Positions 44,319-57,900 of a stretch of 64,000 bases of DNA are shown here, piece by piece; position 1 is the first letter of the stretch, and each line of letters starts with the position of its first letter. Below the pieces are notes generated by a model. That model saw nothing but the letters and a program-made list of their open reading frames with translations. It did not search any database and had not been told where the DNA came from. The DNA is from Hydrangea macrophylla (lineage: Eukaryota; Streptophyta; Magnoliopsida; Cornales; Hydrangeaceae): positions 72,711,045-72,775,044 of the forward strand of contig CM066985.1 in NCBI GenBank assembly GCA_033977485.1, written 5' to 3'. A program made the position numbers and the translations under genes.

Positions 44319-45790
44319 GGGAGATTTGGTGTAAGGTTCTTAAGGTTGGATTAAGTTGGACCAAAGCACAAGACATAATCAAAAACTCACATAAGGACAC
44401 TTTCTAAAAAAACTTTCCTTCCCAAAGTCTTCTAAAATTTGAACTATCCCTCTTAGTCCTACAAAATTTTAAATTTCACTCTAAATGGCAAAATTATCCA
44501 TGAAACCCTAAGAGACCACCACTACCATCTCCTTCTCTCTCTAACTTTCTCTCTCCTCCCCCTCCATAGCCACCACCACCTCCATCTCTCTTTCCTCCGC
44601 CTCTATAGCCACCACTATCACAACCACCACCATCACCATAGCCACCATCTTTTCTCCTCCTCGCTCCACCATCTTCTCTCCTCCCCCTCCATAGCCACCA
44701 CCACCACCATCTTCTTTCTTTCTCCCTCCATAGCGACCACCATCACAACCACCACCACCACCAAAGCTGTCGTCGCCAGAGCAGTCGCCGGAGTTGTCGC
44801 CATTACCACCAACTCTCTTCTCTCTCCTCTCCCTCCATAGCCACCACCATCATCATCTCTCTTCTCTCTCTAACTTTCTCTCCTCCTCCCTCCATAGCCA
44901 CCACCATCACAACCACCACCACCAGAGCCACCATCGGAGCCATCGTCGTCATCATCGCCATCGCCGGAGATAGAGCCGTCGTCGTTGCCATCGCAACTAC
45001 CACCAACTCTCTTCTCTCTCTAACTTTCTCTCCTCCCCCTCCATAGCCACCACCACCACCACCACCACCATCGCCATCTCTTTCTCCTTCCCCTCCATTG
45101 CCACCACCACCTCTAGCCACCACCACCACCAACACAAAATCCACCGCCAACTGATCTTAAGATAAATTTCTCTTAAGATGGTCAGGACTGTTGAGTGAAG
45201 GTAGGATATAAACTCATATGTACTTACAAGTGAACTATGTTAAAATTGTGTTTGATGGCAACATTTGTGTATATGATTATATTAGTCAAACTTTGTATCT
45301 ACTGCCACTATGTGTGAAGGTATGCAATATCCTAGTGCATATATATCTTTAGTAATGTAGAAATAATATTTTTTGGTAGAGTTCTTGTCTGATGTTCATT
45401 GACCATTTAGCTTATATGAAGTTATTCCAAGGCAATTTTTGTGACACATTATATGATTGAATAATCATTATTCTGATAACTGTGAGTTATTTAATATAGC
45501 ATTGTGAATAATATGAATATTATGTACAGGAGGTTAGGCATGGGTAGTCACTGGAGGTCGTCGGAGGTCGCCGGAGATGGTAGTGGTGGTCGCCTGAGGT
45601 GGAAGTGGTAGTGGCCGAAGGTTAGGCATGGGTAGTGGAAATGGTGGCTAGGGTTTGATATTAAGGTTATATGATGAAGATGGGGGATATTTTGGTCCAA
45701 AAAAAAATTAGGAGTAAAAATCAAGTTGTTTTATTAAGTGTCCTTCATTCCAATTTAACTTGTCTTAATGCCCTTTTTACTAATTTCCCC
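44319..45790. mobile_element. non-autonomous MULE, copy 1
   Basis: Flanked by a perfect 9-bp direct repeat CTTTAAAAA (44310-44318 and 45791-45799), the Mutator hallmark. The imperfect terminal inverted repeats start GGGAGATTTGGTGTAAGG and, on the other strand, GGGGAAATTAGTAAAAAGGG, both continuing into TAA(G/A)TTGGA. The interior is low-complexity CCACCACC/GGTGG sequence without a credible gene. About 1.47 kb. Confidence 0.82.
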
Positions 45791-45801
45791 CTTTAAAAAT
45801 T

Positions 45802-46866
45802 GGGAGACTTGGTGTAAGACTCTTAAGGTTGGGTTAAGTTGGAATAAAGGACAAGTCATAATTAAAAACCCACACAAGGACACACTCTAAAAAAACTTTC
45901 CCTCCCAAAGTCTTCTAAAATTTTAACTTTTCCTCTTAGTCTTATAAAATTTTAAATTTCACTCTAAATGGAAAAATTGCCTATGAAACCCTAAGAGACC
46001 ACCACCACCATCTCTCTTCTCTCTCTAACTTTTTCTCTCCTCCTCCCTTCATAGCCACCACCATCATAACCACCACCACCAGAGCTATCCTCGTCGTCGC
46101 CGTCGTCGAAGTGGTCGCCACTACCACCAACTCTCTTCTCTCTCTAACTTTTTCTCTCCTCCCCCTTCATAGCCACTACCACCACCATCTCTCTTCTCTC
46201 TCTAACTTTCTCTCTCCTCTTCCATCCATAAGCACCAGTATTGTGATCACCACCACTGGAGTCGTCGCCACCGCCAATATCATCGCTGCCACCACCACCT
46301 TCAGCCACCACCACTATGGCCACCAACACCACCGCACCACCACAATCTAGATCTAGATCCACAGCCACCAACACCATTACCACCACCACCGCCGGCCACC
46401 ACCACAACCACAAATCTCCACGACCAGCTGATCTTAAGAGAAATTTCTCTTAAGATGGTCAGAACTATTAAGTGAAGGTAGGATGATAGGTGATGGTCGC
46501 CTAAGGTGCTAGTAGTGGTCATTGTAGGTCGTATAAGGTCGTCGGATGTGGAAGTGGTGGTGGCCGCAGGTTAGGCATCGGTGGTGACAATGGTGGATGG
46601 TCGCCGGAGGTGCTAGTAGCGGTCGCCGGAGGTTGTCGGAGGTCGCTGGAGATGGCAGTAGTGGTTAGTCGAGGTGGAATTGGTGGTGGCCAGAGGCTAG
46701 GCATGAGTAATGGAATGGTGGCTAGGGTTTGATATTAAGGTTAGATGATGAAGATGATGATATTTTGGTCCAAAAAAAAAAAAATAGGAGTAAAAGCCAA
46801 GTTGTTTTATTAAGTGTCCTTCATACCAATTTAGCATGTTTTAATGCCCTTTTCACCAATTTTCCC
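45802..46866. mobile_element. non-autonomous MULE, copy 2
   Basis: Same family and orientation as copy 1, starting GGGAGACTTGGTGTAAGAC and ending CACCAATTTTCCC. Flanking 9-mers TTAAAAATT (45793-45801) and TTAAAAGTT (46867-46875) match at eight of nine bases. Its left flank overlaps the right target duplication of copy 1, so the two sit nose to tail. Confidence 0.8.
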
Positions 46867-46875
46867 TTAAAAGTT

Positions 46876-47521
46876 TTTTGCATCTCTCCCCTCTCTCTCA
46901 ACACTCTAATTTTCTCTAAATTAAGTGCTCGCATGGACATATTGCAATTATCAATTTTTCGTTTTCACTTTTGAAGTGAATTCTCTCGTATTAATTAGAA
47001 TCAATCATAATTACAAAAAAAGTTAAAACAAAAATCAGCCGGCTATTCGAGTCCTAAATACGTATCTAAATATTAATATTATTAAATTATTTTTATAAAA
47101 ATATGATCAATATAGGATTAAAAAAAGAAGTGCTTCTGGCAGTGGGGCTGGGCCTAATACAGTGGGACTAGTAGAATTTTGATTGGAACTTATTTACTTG
47201 GCCCCACTGTCACATCATTTGAGAAACCTTTTGTGTTAGAAATTTAGAATGCATAGCATTACTCTAAACATATTCCTACATTGTTCACAAATTTTAAAGA
47301 CATTAAACATTCAGAGTTGTGATTGCAAAAACTTTTAATAACGAATTCAAGTGTGATTTACTTTGGTTTATATTTGATCATGAGATTGGGATAAGGCTTC
47401 AAATTTGGAGTTTAATTCTGCATTGGTATCCATATTGATAATGAATATGTATATAAAAAAAAGAGGGTTTGAGGGGTTATTGGTGATCATTGTGTGCTCA
47501 AATGACTGTGATGGATGTGAT
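46876..47521. other. no gene recognised
   Basis: AT-rich sequence between two transposons, without recognisable coding or RNA features. Confidence 0.5.
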
Positions 47522-47524
47522 TTA

Positions 47525-48317
47525 GGGCTTGTTTGTTTGGCGGATAACTAAGAAGGATTGGACTATTTTAGTCCAATCCAGGCCAATACCATGTTTGTTT
47601 GGTCATTTGCAGTATGAGTTAACCCTAGGTATATTACTCTGTGGTTAAAAATAATGTTGTCTAGGAGGTATTACACAATACCAGAGGGGGGGGGATGTAT
47701 TAAAAACACAGGGACAAGGCTAAGTAGTATTGTGATGTAAAATGACTAAGCTACCCCTGCCATATAGAAAGGAACATACAGCCCTAGTTCATGTTTTTCT
47801 CTTACATTATTCAAACGTAGAGAGAGGAGGAGGAGTAGGTGACACAGAGCGGCGAAGTGACCAGGAAGGAACCATGAAGAAGCAGCGAAGGAGATGACGA
47901 AGGGATGACGACGGAGCTGAGCTTCATCATCTCCATCACTGAGCTTCGTCACTGTCGCGGATTTGAGGCAGCAACGGCGAAGGAGATGAATAACTTTCTT
48001 ATGGAGAAAGTTAGAGATGTGGACTACTTAGACTCAATTGCCATTCAATTGGTTTTGAAATGGTTGTAATATACACACTACTTACACATAATTGTTTGGT
48101 TTATTTGGACATGTTTGGGATGTTGTATTTGATGTTTTGGACATTATTTTTGGTTTTTGTATTGCTCGTGGGAGCTGTTTTGTATTATTAAAGCAGCTAT
48201 TGAAGAATGCAATGTGCTTATTTGAGTGGTGATCTTAAATCATTGTGGACTGTTCATTTCGGTATTGATTTTTTTTTTCGTTATCTTATTTTTCCTATCT
48301 TAATGGCTATTTGGTTA

Positions 48318-48379
<62 letters not shown>

Positions 48380-48604
48380 TTCAATGGCATTTATTTAAAG
48401 TTACAGATTAATCCAAACTTATACTATGGTCATCCAAACACGGTATTAGACTAATTGAGTTTTATCCCCAGTATAATCCAGCACGAACCAAACACACTAT
48501 AAAAATAATACTGCACTGTTTTATCCCATGGTTAGTTATCCCAGGATAACTAACTACACTGTTATACTATACCCCTTTATCCAATCCGGCAACCAAACGA
48601 GGCC
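47525..48604. mobile_element. non-autonomous Harbinger-like element
   Basis: Left end GGGCTTGTTTGTTTGGCGG and, on the other strand, right end GGCCTCGTTTGGTTGCCGG are imperfect inverted repeats. TTA lies outside both (47522-47524, 48605-48607). Similarity continues inward through a second paired phrase (CCATGTTTGTTTGG near 47590 and CCAAACACGG near 48432). The 1.08-kb interior has no transposase. Confidence 0.7.
48318..48378. repeat. (ATT)n microsatellite
   Basis: About 20 uninterrupted ATT units inside the Harbinger-like element; likely polymorphic between individuals. Confidence 0.98.
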
Positions 48605-48607
48605 TTA

Positions 48608-49250
48608 CTGAATGCAACCTAATGTCTTTAAATAGGTAAAACTATGATAAAAAATCTAACTAAGTTACTAAAATCTTGAGATATCTAATCTAAAAGATAA
48701 CTTACTAAAAGATAAAGTCAATCATAAAAAAATAAAAATTTAAAAATTTATTACCTGACACATAAATTTCTTAGTATATAAAGATAATTATTTCCTAAGC
48801 TTGTATTATTTTATTTTATTAATATAAGTTATATTTGTGGAGCAATTAGTGAAAATGACATTATGATAAGATTTTTTTAATAGTCAAGTACAATTAAGAT
48901 TCTTGACTAGGGAAAGGTACTCGATACAAAATTATTAAGTAAAATTTCACTGAACCCTTACATGAATTTTAATTGAAAGTTCACTTAACTCAACCTTTGA
49001 GAAACTTTTTACCAAAGAATCAAATTGGACTTTAAATTCTTTATAGTCACTTCTAGGGAGTTTTGCCTAAATTTCTATAAATTTATTCTGTAATTTAATT
49101 CGTATTAGAATTCAATTGTAAAGATAAGTATTTAATGTAGGGTGTGAATCACAAAATAAATATATGTAGGGTAGGGTAGGGTTAAATACACCCACATTTT
49201 TGCTATTCACACCCACTTATGATGGCAGAGGGAAAAGGTGATGGCCAAGA
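48608..49250. other. no gene recognised
   Basis: AT-rich sequence. A short GTAGGGTAGGGTAGGG stretch lies near 49165-49182. No domain-bearing frame. Confidence 0.5.
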
Positions 49251-49259
49251 CCCGCCCTC

Positions 49260-49470
49260 CCAATAGGATACGATGGCAGGTTCTACAAGGACAGTTGGAC
49301 AAAAAGGAGCAGGAGATGGTGGCTCTTCTTACACAAATGCAAGACCTTCAGGCTCAAGTGGCATAACTGCAGGAGGCGAGAGTGTTCAGACCCCATCATC
49401 TTCGATGGGGCACGAAGCACGTGCTACAGTCCAAACTCTACGGCTTGCAAATGCAAATGCCAACAATACC
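49260..49470 (+). pseudogene. possible Gypsy gag fragment
   Basis: One frame of the plus strand reads QLDKKEQEMVALLTQMQDLQ followed by AQVA, a stop and LQEAR. This is a glutamine-rich coiled-coil segment like those in Gag or its linker in Gypsy elements. It stops at the border of the next LTR (49471). Too short to classify further. Confidence 0.35.
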
Positions 49471-52400
49471 TGATCTTGTCAAAATCAAGATAAAAAGCAT
49501 GTTTTACTTTCTTAAGATTTGTAGTGTGGAAGTAAAGGTCGAACCCACAGGGATTGTTTATTTTTATCCTTTAATTAACAAAATCTAAATCTATTTAGTT
49601 GTTGAAAAACGGAAGTTTGATTGGTTGTGCTTTTAACTACTACTATTAATTAAACTATGAAATTAAACTATGAATTTATGAAAATAAATATTAAGTTTGA
49701 ATCTAAATAAACTAGTGCAAAATTTAAGATTGTTTTAAGTATGAGTAAATGAGATCTAGGATTGCAAATCCACCACTAACTATGCATCGGAGGTCTATAC
49801 TTCCTATTTTAAGTTCTATAATTGGATAGTCACGATCTATTGTGGCTACAAGCCCAATAGCATCAACAAGAGGATATCGCTAGTTTAATCTAAGCATAAT
49901 TCATCTTCGGTTCACATGGATTATCTACCTATAACTAGGGTGTAGCATAACTCATCTTTCCTAGGCATGAATTATAAAAGATGTAAACATCACAATCACA
50001 GAAATCAAGGACTATTGAGTTCAATAAGCATAAGGAAAAATCTAAGACAAGAATAGATCCAAAATACTCTTGATTATTATCATTAAAAATTGATTATATA
50101 TAATAATCCACCAACATACAATTACTATCCAATACATAAAATCCTAAAATAAGAAAGCATAGAATTCCTTCTTTACATAGCTAGGGTTTCATTGAAACTC
50201 TAGAATAGGAGTTTAGTTGCTCATGGTGGATGAAAGCATGAAGATTGAGTTGATGGTTGCCATTAGAGACCTTCAAGCTAGATCTTCTCCTTCCTCTTGC
50301 CTTCAAAGTTGATGTATGAATGAATGCGTGTAACCCTGTAGACACCCCAATTTTGACCAAACGTCGAATTTAGGAGAGTGTCACCTCCAAGTCCAATGAT
50401 GATAATGACCGAAAGATTTGAAGTATTCCAAATTCTTCAGAAAGTTCTCCAATCGCGATAAAATTTTCACAGGAAAAGAGAAATACTAGGTGTTCAGGAA
50501 AATTCGGGTATAAGACACTATTTTTTGAAAAATAAACTTTTAGAAGAAAAAGAAAGAAAAGAAAAGGTGAAAAAGAGGAAATTTGCTAAAACGCGGCACT
50601 TGGAAGTATTAGCGGCACTCGATAAGTGCCGTGCGGCACTCACCAACTGCCGTTACAGCACTCATCAACTGCCGCCAACATTTTTTGACTGTCGTTTGCT
50701 TTTAAAGTCCGTATTTTATGGTACAATACGTATATGTATGCGGATAAAAACAAAAAATTGATAAAGTAAGGCTGACATAAACGCGGCAATCAATAATTTA
50801 GCGCGGCTCTCAGTAAGTGCCGTGCGGCAGTCATGGAGTGCCGCCGCGGCTCTCACGAAGTGCTGTTCCGGCATTCCCCGAGTGCCGCGGAAAGTTTCCT
50901 GACTGTCGTTAGCTCCAGCAAATGCTGTATTTACAGTTGTTTTTTACTCCGAATTCACTAAATTACCTTGGTATTTTGCCTATATAAGAAGAGGTATCTT
51001 CATTGAAAAGAGGGAGCAAGAGAAAAAAAGAATATTGGGGGAATTTGAGAGGAATTTAGGAGAACTTTTGAGAGAAGAACATTTGGGTAGAAGAGAGAAC
51101 ATTGGGAGAAGAACTTGAAAGAAGAGCTTGGGAGATCTTCAATAGATAGAAGTTTGAGGATAGTTGGAGGTGATACTCTACTCTTGTTAGTTTTCTTTTA
51201 TGGATTTAGAGCACTTGCTCTCTTAGTTTTCTTGATTTCATTTCTTCTTTTTGTTTATACTTTTCTCTTGAGATTCTTGGAGATCTTCAGTATCTCTTTT
51301 GAAAGCTCTTGAGTTTGATCTTTTGAATCTCATGTAAGCTTATGCTTCACATGGGAGTCAAAGTTTGATCATCACTTCACTTTTGTAAACAAATAGATGG
51401 ATTCAAGTCCATATTCATGACTTGGATTCTCTAACTTGGAATTTCATGGGATCTTCTCTATATCCTCTTGAAGTTCATGAGCTAGTTCTTTGATTCTTTT
51501 TCTCTTTTTCTTGTTTATGCTCTTCTCTTGAGACTCTTGGGGATCTTCCATATCTCACTTGAATCTCATGAGTTTGATCTTTTAGTCTCATGTAAGCTTA
51601 TGATTCACATGAGATTTAAAGTTGATCATCATTTTATTAAGAACAAGTAGATGAATCCAAACCCCTACCATGGTTTGGGTCCTCTAAGCTTGAGTTTTCA
51701 TGGAGTCTCCTTATATTCCTTGAAAACTCATGAGTTTTAGTCATGTCTTGATCTCCAATGACCATCAAAGGGTAGGAGAAGTGGTTTGGATTAAACCCAA
51801 CTTCATGGTTTAATAGTTGGGGTTAACAAATAAAAGTTGAACTTGACAAATGAAAACAGTGAGTTCACAAACTGTTTTTGATCAAAGATTTTTGGTTCGA
51901 AATCTAACCGTTGGAATCAAGTGAAACCAACGGAAAAATGTTACTAACTCAAAGTTCTACCACTGTAATTTTTGTTTTAAGGAGATTTCATGTTTAAAGT
52001 GGTTTGGTCATGAGTTTTGTGAAGTCACTACAATCTGTCCAGAGTTTCAGAACAGCAACACCCTTTTCAAATAAGCAAATCAGAACCTTAATCAAGCATT
52101 TGTGACCCAAAATAATTTTTTCTAAGTAGATTAATGTGTTAGGAAGCTACCCTAAAAAGAACAAAACATTTCTGATCTTTTTGCTATTTTTAAAAAATCA
52201 AACAAAATCTCTGGACAGAGAGTTGTACATCTCTGAGTGATGTCTGGTGTTTGTCCTTTTCCCAGAGATCTAACCGTTGAAACTTTGATTTTCTTTTTGA
52301 TTTGGAAACTAGACTCACAGAGGCATCTTGTGTCCAAAAATCATCAAAATGAAATCATGGGAAGCATGCTTTTTACGTTCTTAAAGTTCTGGTCTGCTCT

Positions 52401-53772
52401 CTGCAATTTTCAGAATTTTTTATGACCAATTTGACCAACTTTGTAAATAATGGTCCAAATGACTTTTCTATGACCTAGAGCTCAAACCATATTTTAATAA
52501 TGATTAGTTAAGATTGAATTCAAAGTTTAAGTGATCTAAATCACTGATTATTTCACAATTTATTCTTGTTCATGAACATATTCATTCATGTGGTTTGATG
52601 CTTTTAATTAGGCCTTGTTTGCTTTAGATTTAATTACATTTGATAGATTTAAGCTAGAAGTCTAGGATTGTTATTTAAGATCCAACTTTATATATTGTAT
52701 ATCATGTGGACTAACCCTTTGTTTTGTAGCGCTACTAAGGTATGATTTCTTAAACTTCTCTTAATTTATTTTAATTTCTTGATTTTATCGATTTTCTTGA
52801 CCTTTATGCGCGACACATTAGAATTAAGATTTTGCCTTAAATGTATATATGTGGATTAGAGACTCTTTTCCTAGGTTTTATTTAATCGCATGCATTGCAC
52901 ATTTAATATTCGCGGCTAGATCCCGGGTAAGTTCTCTTGTTTTTTTATTGCATATCATATTGCTTGCTACTTGAATTACGTGGCTTTTGAATGATATTTT
53001 GTAAATTGGTAATTTTACACCATTTTGACATGTTTGTGTAATGTATACGTATATCTATGTATTAGTTGAGGGCATGCTTAGATTAGTAATTCAATTAAAA
53101 GGATGTTGAGTAGAGGCCTATCGCGAGATAGGATGAGAAGGGGTGTTTTAGTCCGATGGGCTCCTTCCCTTCTCATTCCATAATCCCCGGACCTAGTTAA
53201 TCTTTGGTTTCGCAAAAGATCAATTTGCTTTTAAATGGTTTCTTAATTTTCCTTCTAAAAATTAAGTGGCGACTCATTTGTTTTGAATTTGAAATTTAAA
53301 AGAACTTTAAAAGAAAAAGCTGTGGGTAAGAAAAATGCGATATCCACAAACCCCTTAATTGATTTAGAATGAGATATATATAGCTATAGAGAGATTATTA
53401 GGGTTTTCCTAAACCTAATCTCACTAAAACTGCTGTAAATTGCATTCTGGATGTAATTGGACAATTTCGTCCACGTAGGGGTCTTCAGCATTTCAAAATA
53501 TGAGTTTTAGATTTTTTGTATGGATCGCGCGAGCGGGCCACGCGAGCGCGTAATGGCAGGTCGCGCGAGCGAATGGCTGGATTCTCGCTTGCGCGATATG
53601 GCTTTTTCTTGTTCTTTCTTCTTGCTTCTTCACCCCATTTAACCTGGAATCCTTACTTTCTTCTAAAACCTGACAGAAATTAGAAAGCAAAGTAAAATTA
53701 TACAAAACAGGATAAAAATGGCTAACAAATGTGAATTAAGGCGTATAATTAGGATTTGTTCTCTCTCGATCA
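49471..53772 (-). repeat. LTR of a minus-oriented element, split by a solo LTR
   Basis: On the minus strand it would begin TGATCGAGAGAG at 53772, directly after a purine-rich GTTTGGGGGTG tract, and end GACAAGATCA at 49471. Taking out the nested solo LTR and one AACCC leaves about 1.29 kb. The phrase GAGGACTAGCAAATGTAGG next to the tract is common upstream of 3' LTRs in plant Gypsy elements. The matching LTR is not in the window. A CpG-rich cluster of CGCGCGAGCG motifs lies at 53524-53598. Confidence 0.5.
50337..53348 (+). mobile_element. solo LTR, Tat/Ogre-like Gypsy family A, plus orientation
   Basis: 3012 bp, starts TGTAGACACCCCAATTTTGA, ends GATATCCACA, with AACCC at both edges (50332-50336 and 53349-53353). 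It is the inverted homologue of 39132-42072. The GTGGCGACTC motif lies at 53268-53277, and GCGGCACTC-type palindromes cluster at about 50590-50905. No coding capacity. Confidence 0.93.
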
Positions 53773-54963
53773 CACCCCCAAACCTACATTTGCTAGTCCT
53801 CGAGCAAAAAGAAAAGAAAACTAAAACTACTAATAATAAAAATTTCTAATCCGTTTTCGCATAGATAACGATTGCACTTGGCCTGTGCAACAAGCCTTTT
53901 AAACCTCTAGGTGTCCCTAGTTAGAAGAGTGAAGTCTCGTGAGGGTTCTCGTCAACAAGTCACCCACAACCATCTTTATTAATTTATGAAAGAAAAATTT
54001 TATTTAAAATTTTAAAATTTCAACATCAACATCTTCCTTGATAAACTAAATTCAAATAAAAGTTTAAGTTATCAAGAGCGCATAATCATACGTCTACCGA
54101 CATCTTGAAAATAATCTGAAAACATATATCAACAGAATCACTAGAATATATCAAAGACTCGCATGTGTGTGAATAGTAATCAAGTGGATACACGGCAACT
54201 ATGAACTTGGAATATGAATTGGATACCTATATAACGATGCCTCGACTACAAATCTCACGTTGTTAATTACACTCTAAATTAAAATCACTCGAAAACAGGT
54301 GTAATCGCTCGAATGTATGCGAAGGAGATAAATATGTATAAAGCAAATAAGTCTCACATATGACACAGAACTACGTATGACACGACAGAAAAATAGTCTC
54401 ATGAATAGATATCAATTGTCAAGTAAATATTATTAGTACCATGCTTATATTCCCTTTTTCTATCGGTTATATTCAAATCATATTCCCTAGAATCAATTAA
54501 GACTTTACAAAGGTTGTAATGTTGGTCAAGGGTTATAGCTAAGAAAAGAAAGGTAGAAGGGATTTAAAAAGTCCTGGAGTAGATATGAATAGTCGTAATA
54601 TTTGTAACACAATGACTTTACTACAACTACTATTTATTATTTTTTTTCTCTTATTTTTTTTTTCCCTTTTTCACTTCATATTTCTTTTTTTTTTTTTTTT
54701 TTTTTTCAATCCTCTTTCCAGTATCTATTTCTTTTCTTTTTTTTCAAAAAACTTTTTCAATACTCTTCTTTATATGAGTCATTACTAGCCCAATTTCTTT
54801 ATGGAAGACTATTCTTCAACTACTCTTGGACATGGGTTAGGTTAACTTTTATAGTGGCGAACTCTATATTGGAGTGGGTAGGATAATATGCGAACAAAGA
54901 AAAGGCTTATTATAAGGCTTCAGAGTGGTTAACAAAGGACATAAAAATATTTTATAAAGTAAG
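53773..54963 (-). other. probable 3' internal region of the split-LTR element
   Basis: Non-coding sequence to the right of the split LTR, beginning with the putative polypurine tract (minus strand). It contains poly-T and TC-rich stretches (54630-54750). It is cut by the Tat-like LTR at 54964. No gene seen. Confidence 0.4.
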
Positions 54964-57900
54964 TGTGGACACGTGGAATTCCACCTTCCTTTCTTGTTTG
55001 AAATCGTTTTTGAAAAGGAAAAGAAAAGGTCTGTTGAAAACAGATACAGAGTCGCCACTTGGTCTTTAAGGAACCAAGAAACCTAATTTTGACTCACCCA
55101 AATGGATAAAGGGCATCGGCCCTTCATAACCAAAGAACTTGGCTCGGGATTTTGGTACGAGAGAGGCAGGAGCCTTTGTCGCGACTAAAACAGCCTCAAC
55201 TCGTCCCGTCTTTCGACGGGACTCAATTAGCATCCAACTAATCATCTTATACTATGTATGGTTCGACAATTAGTACTATGATAGTATATTACATCACATA
55301 AGAAAATTTGAAATGGAAGATCTAAAGATAAGATATCATTCATAAGATCTATGTCAAGTATCACACAATACAAAGTGAAAGATCACACAAAACAAACCTA
55401 GGAAAAATCGTCTAATCACATATCAAGCAATAAAGTTTTCCTAATCTAAGGGGACATGAATTGTTCTTGAAATAAATAAATCAAAGAAAACAAGGATGCT
55501 TAGTAAGCTAGAATGATGCATGTTAATCTTTGAGAAGAGAAGATCTCTCAATCCCCGGGACGGATGAGAAAGGATGATTAGATTGAGGGGAAGCATGAAC
55601 GAGTGATCATGATCATTCGTTATAATCTTCTTAGATTAGGAGTTACAAAAACCCCAAATCTTGCATGGATGCAATGTATGTATCTAGAATGTGCCAAGGT
55701 TGTAGTGTGTTTTGTGTTCATGGATTCCTAGAATGACTTAGAAGTATAGAATGTGTATGAATGAATGAAGGAAATCATCATGGGATATGTACAAATGTAG
55801 TATGAACTACTTCCTAAAACATAAGCTAATTTGGAGTGCATGTAAGCATCAAATCAAAGGATGGAAGTAAAAATATGATTGTAGTGAATAGTGGACAGAA
55901 CAGTAACAAGATCTTTTAAAATTTAAAAAGAGGGGTTAGGGATGTTTTCAGGGCATGATTTTTTATGGATATCTTCCTTATTGTGTCTAGAACACAACCT
56001 AAAAAATCAATATTTAATAACTTTTACAGATTGAGATAAATCATATAAACAATAGAGGTCACTCAGAAACAGAGTCCGTAGTATCGACTGCAATGTTGAA
56101 AAATCTTAGAAAATGAAAACAAAAGATCTAGAGGCCCATTTTATACAGAAAGTTCCCTAAAAAATTGAAGTTCAAGGGAAAAATAAGTTGAGACCACACG
56201 TTTTCGAAACATTTTCTGTAAAATAAGTTGAGAGTAGACCAAGTTGCTGTGACAGCAAAAACAGAATATCTGGAGGGAATGCTTGGGTCCAAATGGACCA
56301 TTTTCAAGTATTTTCAAGTCAAACCAAAACTCATGGGTGTTGTCTAATGAGTTAGGAAGACTTTCCAAGTGGTCTTGCATCCATACATTGAGTATTGAGT
56401 TCTAGAGAAATCTTTGAACTCAGATCACTCACTGTTTTGACTCACTATTTTGAAGATTTTGGGGGAAAACTAGAGTTTTCTTTCTTGAGACCAAAATGAG
56501 GGGTTTTAAGAGGGGTTTTGAAATAGAGGTTTTGAAAGTATATTTTCAACATCAAATAGAGATTATAACTTCTTGGAATATTAACATCAAACTCATCATC
56601 AAAAACCCCCAATATTATTGGAGAGATTCATTTTTATTTGAACATAACCTCAAGGATACCTTGGAGGTATTGAAGTTATGATCATCATCTATCAAACATG
56701 TTTTTGAGGTTAAGAGCTACAATCCATAAGGATTCACTCACCTCAAACTTCATGTCATCATCTAGATGATGATGAACTAGTAAGTAAATAAAGAAAATAA
56801 AAAAGAAATGAGGTAAGAAGAGATGAACATTGTATACAAGCAAGCAAATGAACAAATCAATAGATGATAATCAATGTGATATTGGACTTGTAGCTTGGTG
56901 TTTCACTCATAGATATAGACATTTAGACATGGAAGTAGCTTTCTAACTCAAAAATGCTTAGAGAAATGGTGATTGGGTGTATTGATGATGAAGTATATAG
57001 AAGAATGGTGAAGGAAAATAAGATTGGAACTCACTTTCTATAGAAAAATAGTAGGAGGAAGCTCCTTTCTTACTTCTAAATCTATCTCTATCTCTCTTTC
57101 TCTCTACAACTTTGTCAAGCTTTGTCCTTGCCCCCCCCCCCCAAAATGAAGAGCAATGGGTGGTTTATATAGGCTAATTTGGGGGTGGTTTTGGGATTTA
57201 GAAAGTGCTCTCATTGGTCCCAAACATCTGTGAACATCAAACTACATCGTTTTGATTTTTAATTAATCAAAATGGACTCCCAAAAATAATTGCAAAAGTA
57301 TACTGTTCTGGAGGAGAGTGCCGCAGCGGCACTGGGCCTGTGCCGTGGCGGCACTGCTCCTCAATCATCTGGATATTCCTGTTTAGGCCCCCAGAGGTTC
57401 CGGTATTCGCGAAAAGGCCCTATTTCGTCCAAAATTCACAGAAAATGCATACGAACTCTAAATTGAGGTTGTGATATACCGTTGGAAAGGTAATGGAGTC
57501 TATTTTACATAAAAAATAATTCATGGATAGGTCACTTTGAAAAGTTTTGTGGTATTTCTGATAAAAGCCGATTTGATCGCCATTTTTGCCTTCAGAAATT
57601 CACAATAAACTCGTTTTAAATCCAAAAATTATGTGCGATATACTGTTGGAAAGCTTTCGACCTCCAGTATCCATGAAAAATATTTGAAAATTGTTACGGC
57701 GTTCCAATTCTAAAGTCAAATTTGGTCAAACTGGTCAAACCTGGGATTCCCGGGAAGTTCTGGAAATCTCTGGGAGCTCCCACGAGTTGACGTTTTCGCT
57801 AGATTTTCTTTTAAAACTCATTTTAATACTTTTCACATGATCTAGAATAATCTTGACGAATTTGTACGATTTTGGTCAAACTTGGTCAAACCTTGGTCAA

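Noticed and set aside
44803..45150. Glycine/valine-rich and histidine-rich frames in the GGT/CCA repeats
   Set aside because: Low-complexity interior of non-autonomous MULEs; all three frames stay open because of composition.
47746..47952. Minus-strand 68-codon frame
   Set aside because: Lies inside a non-autonomous Harbinger-like element without similarity to its transposase or Myb-like protein.
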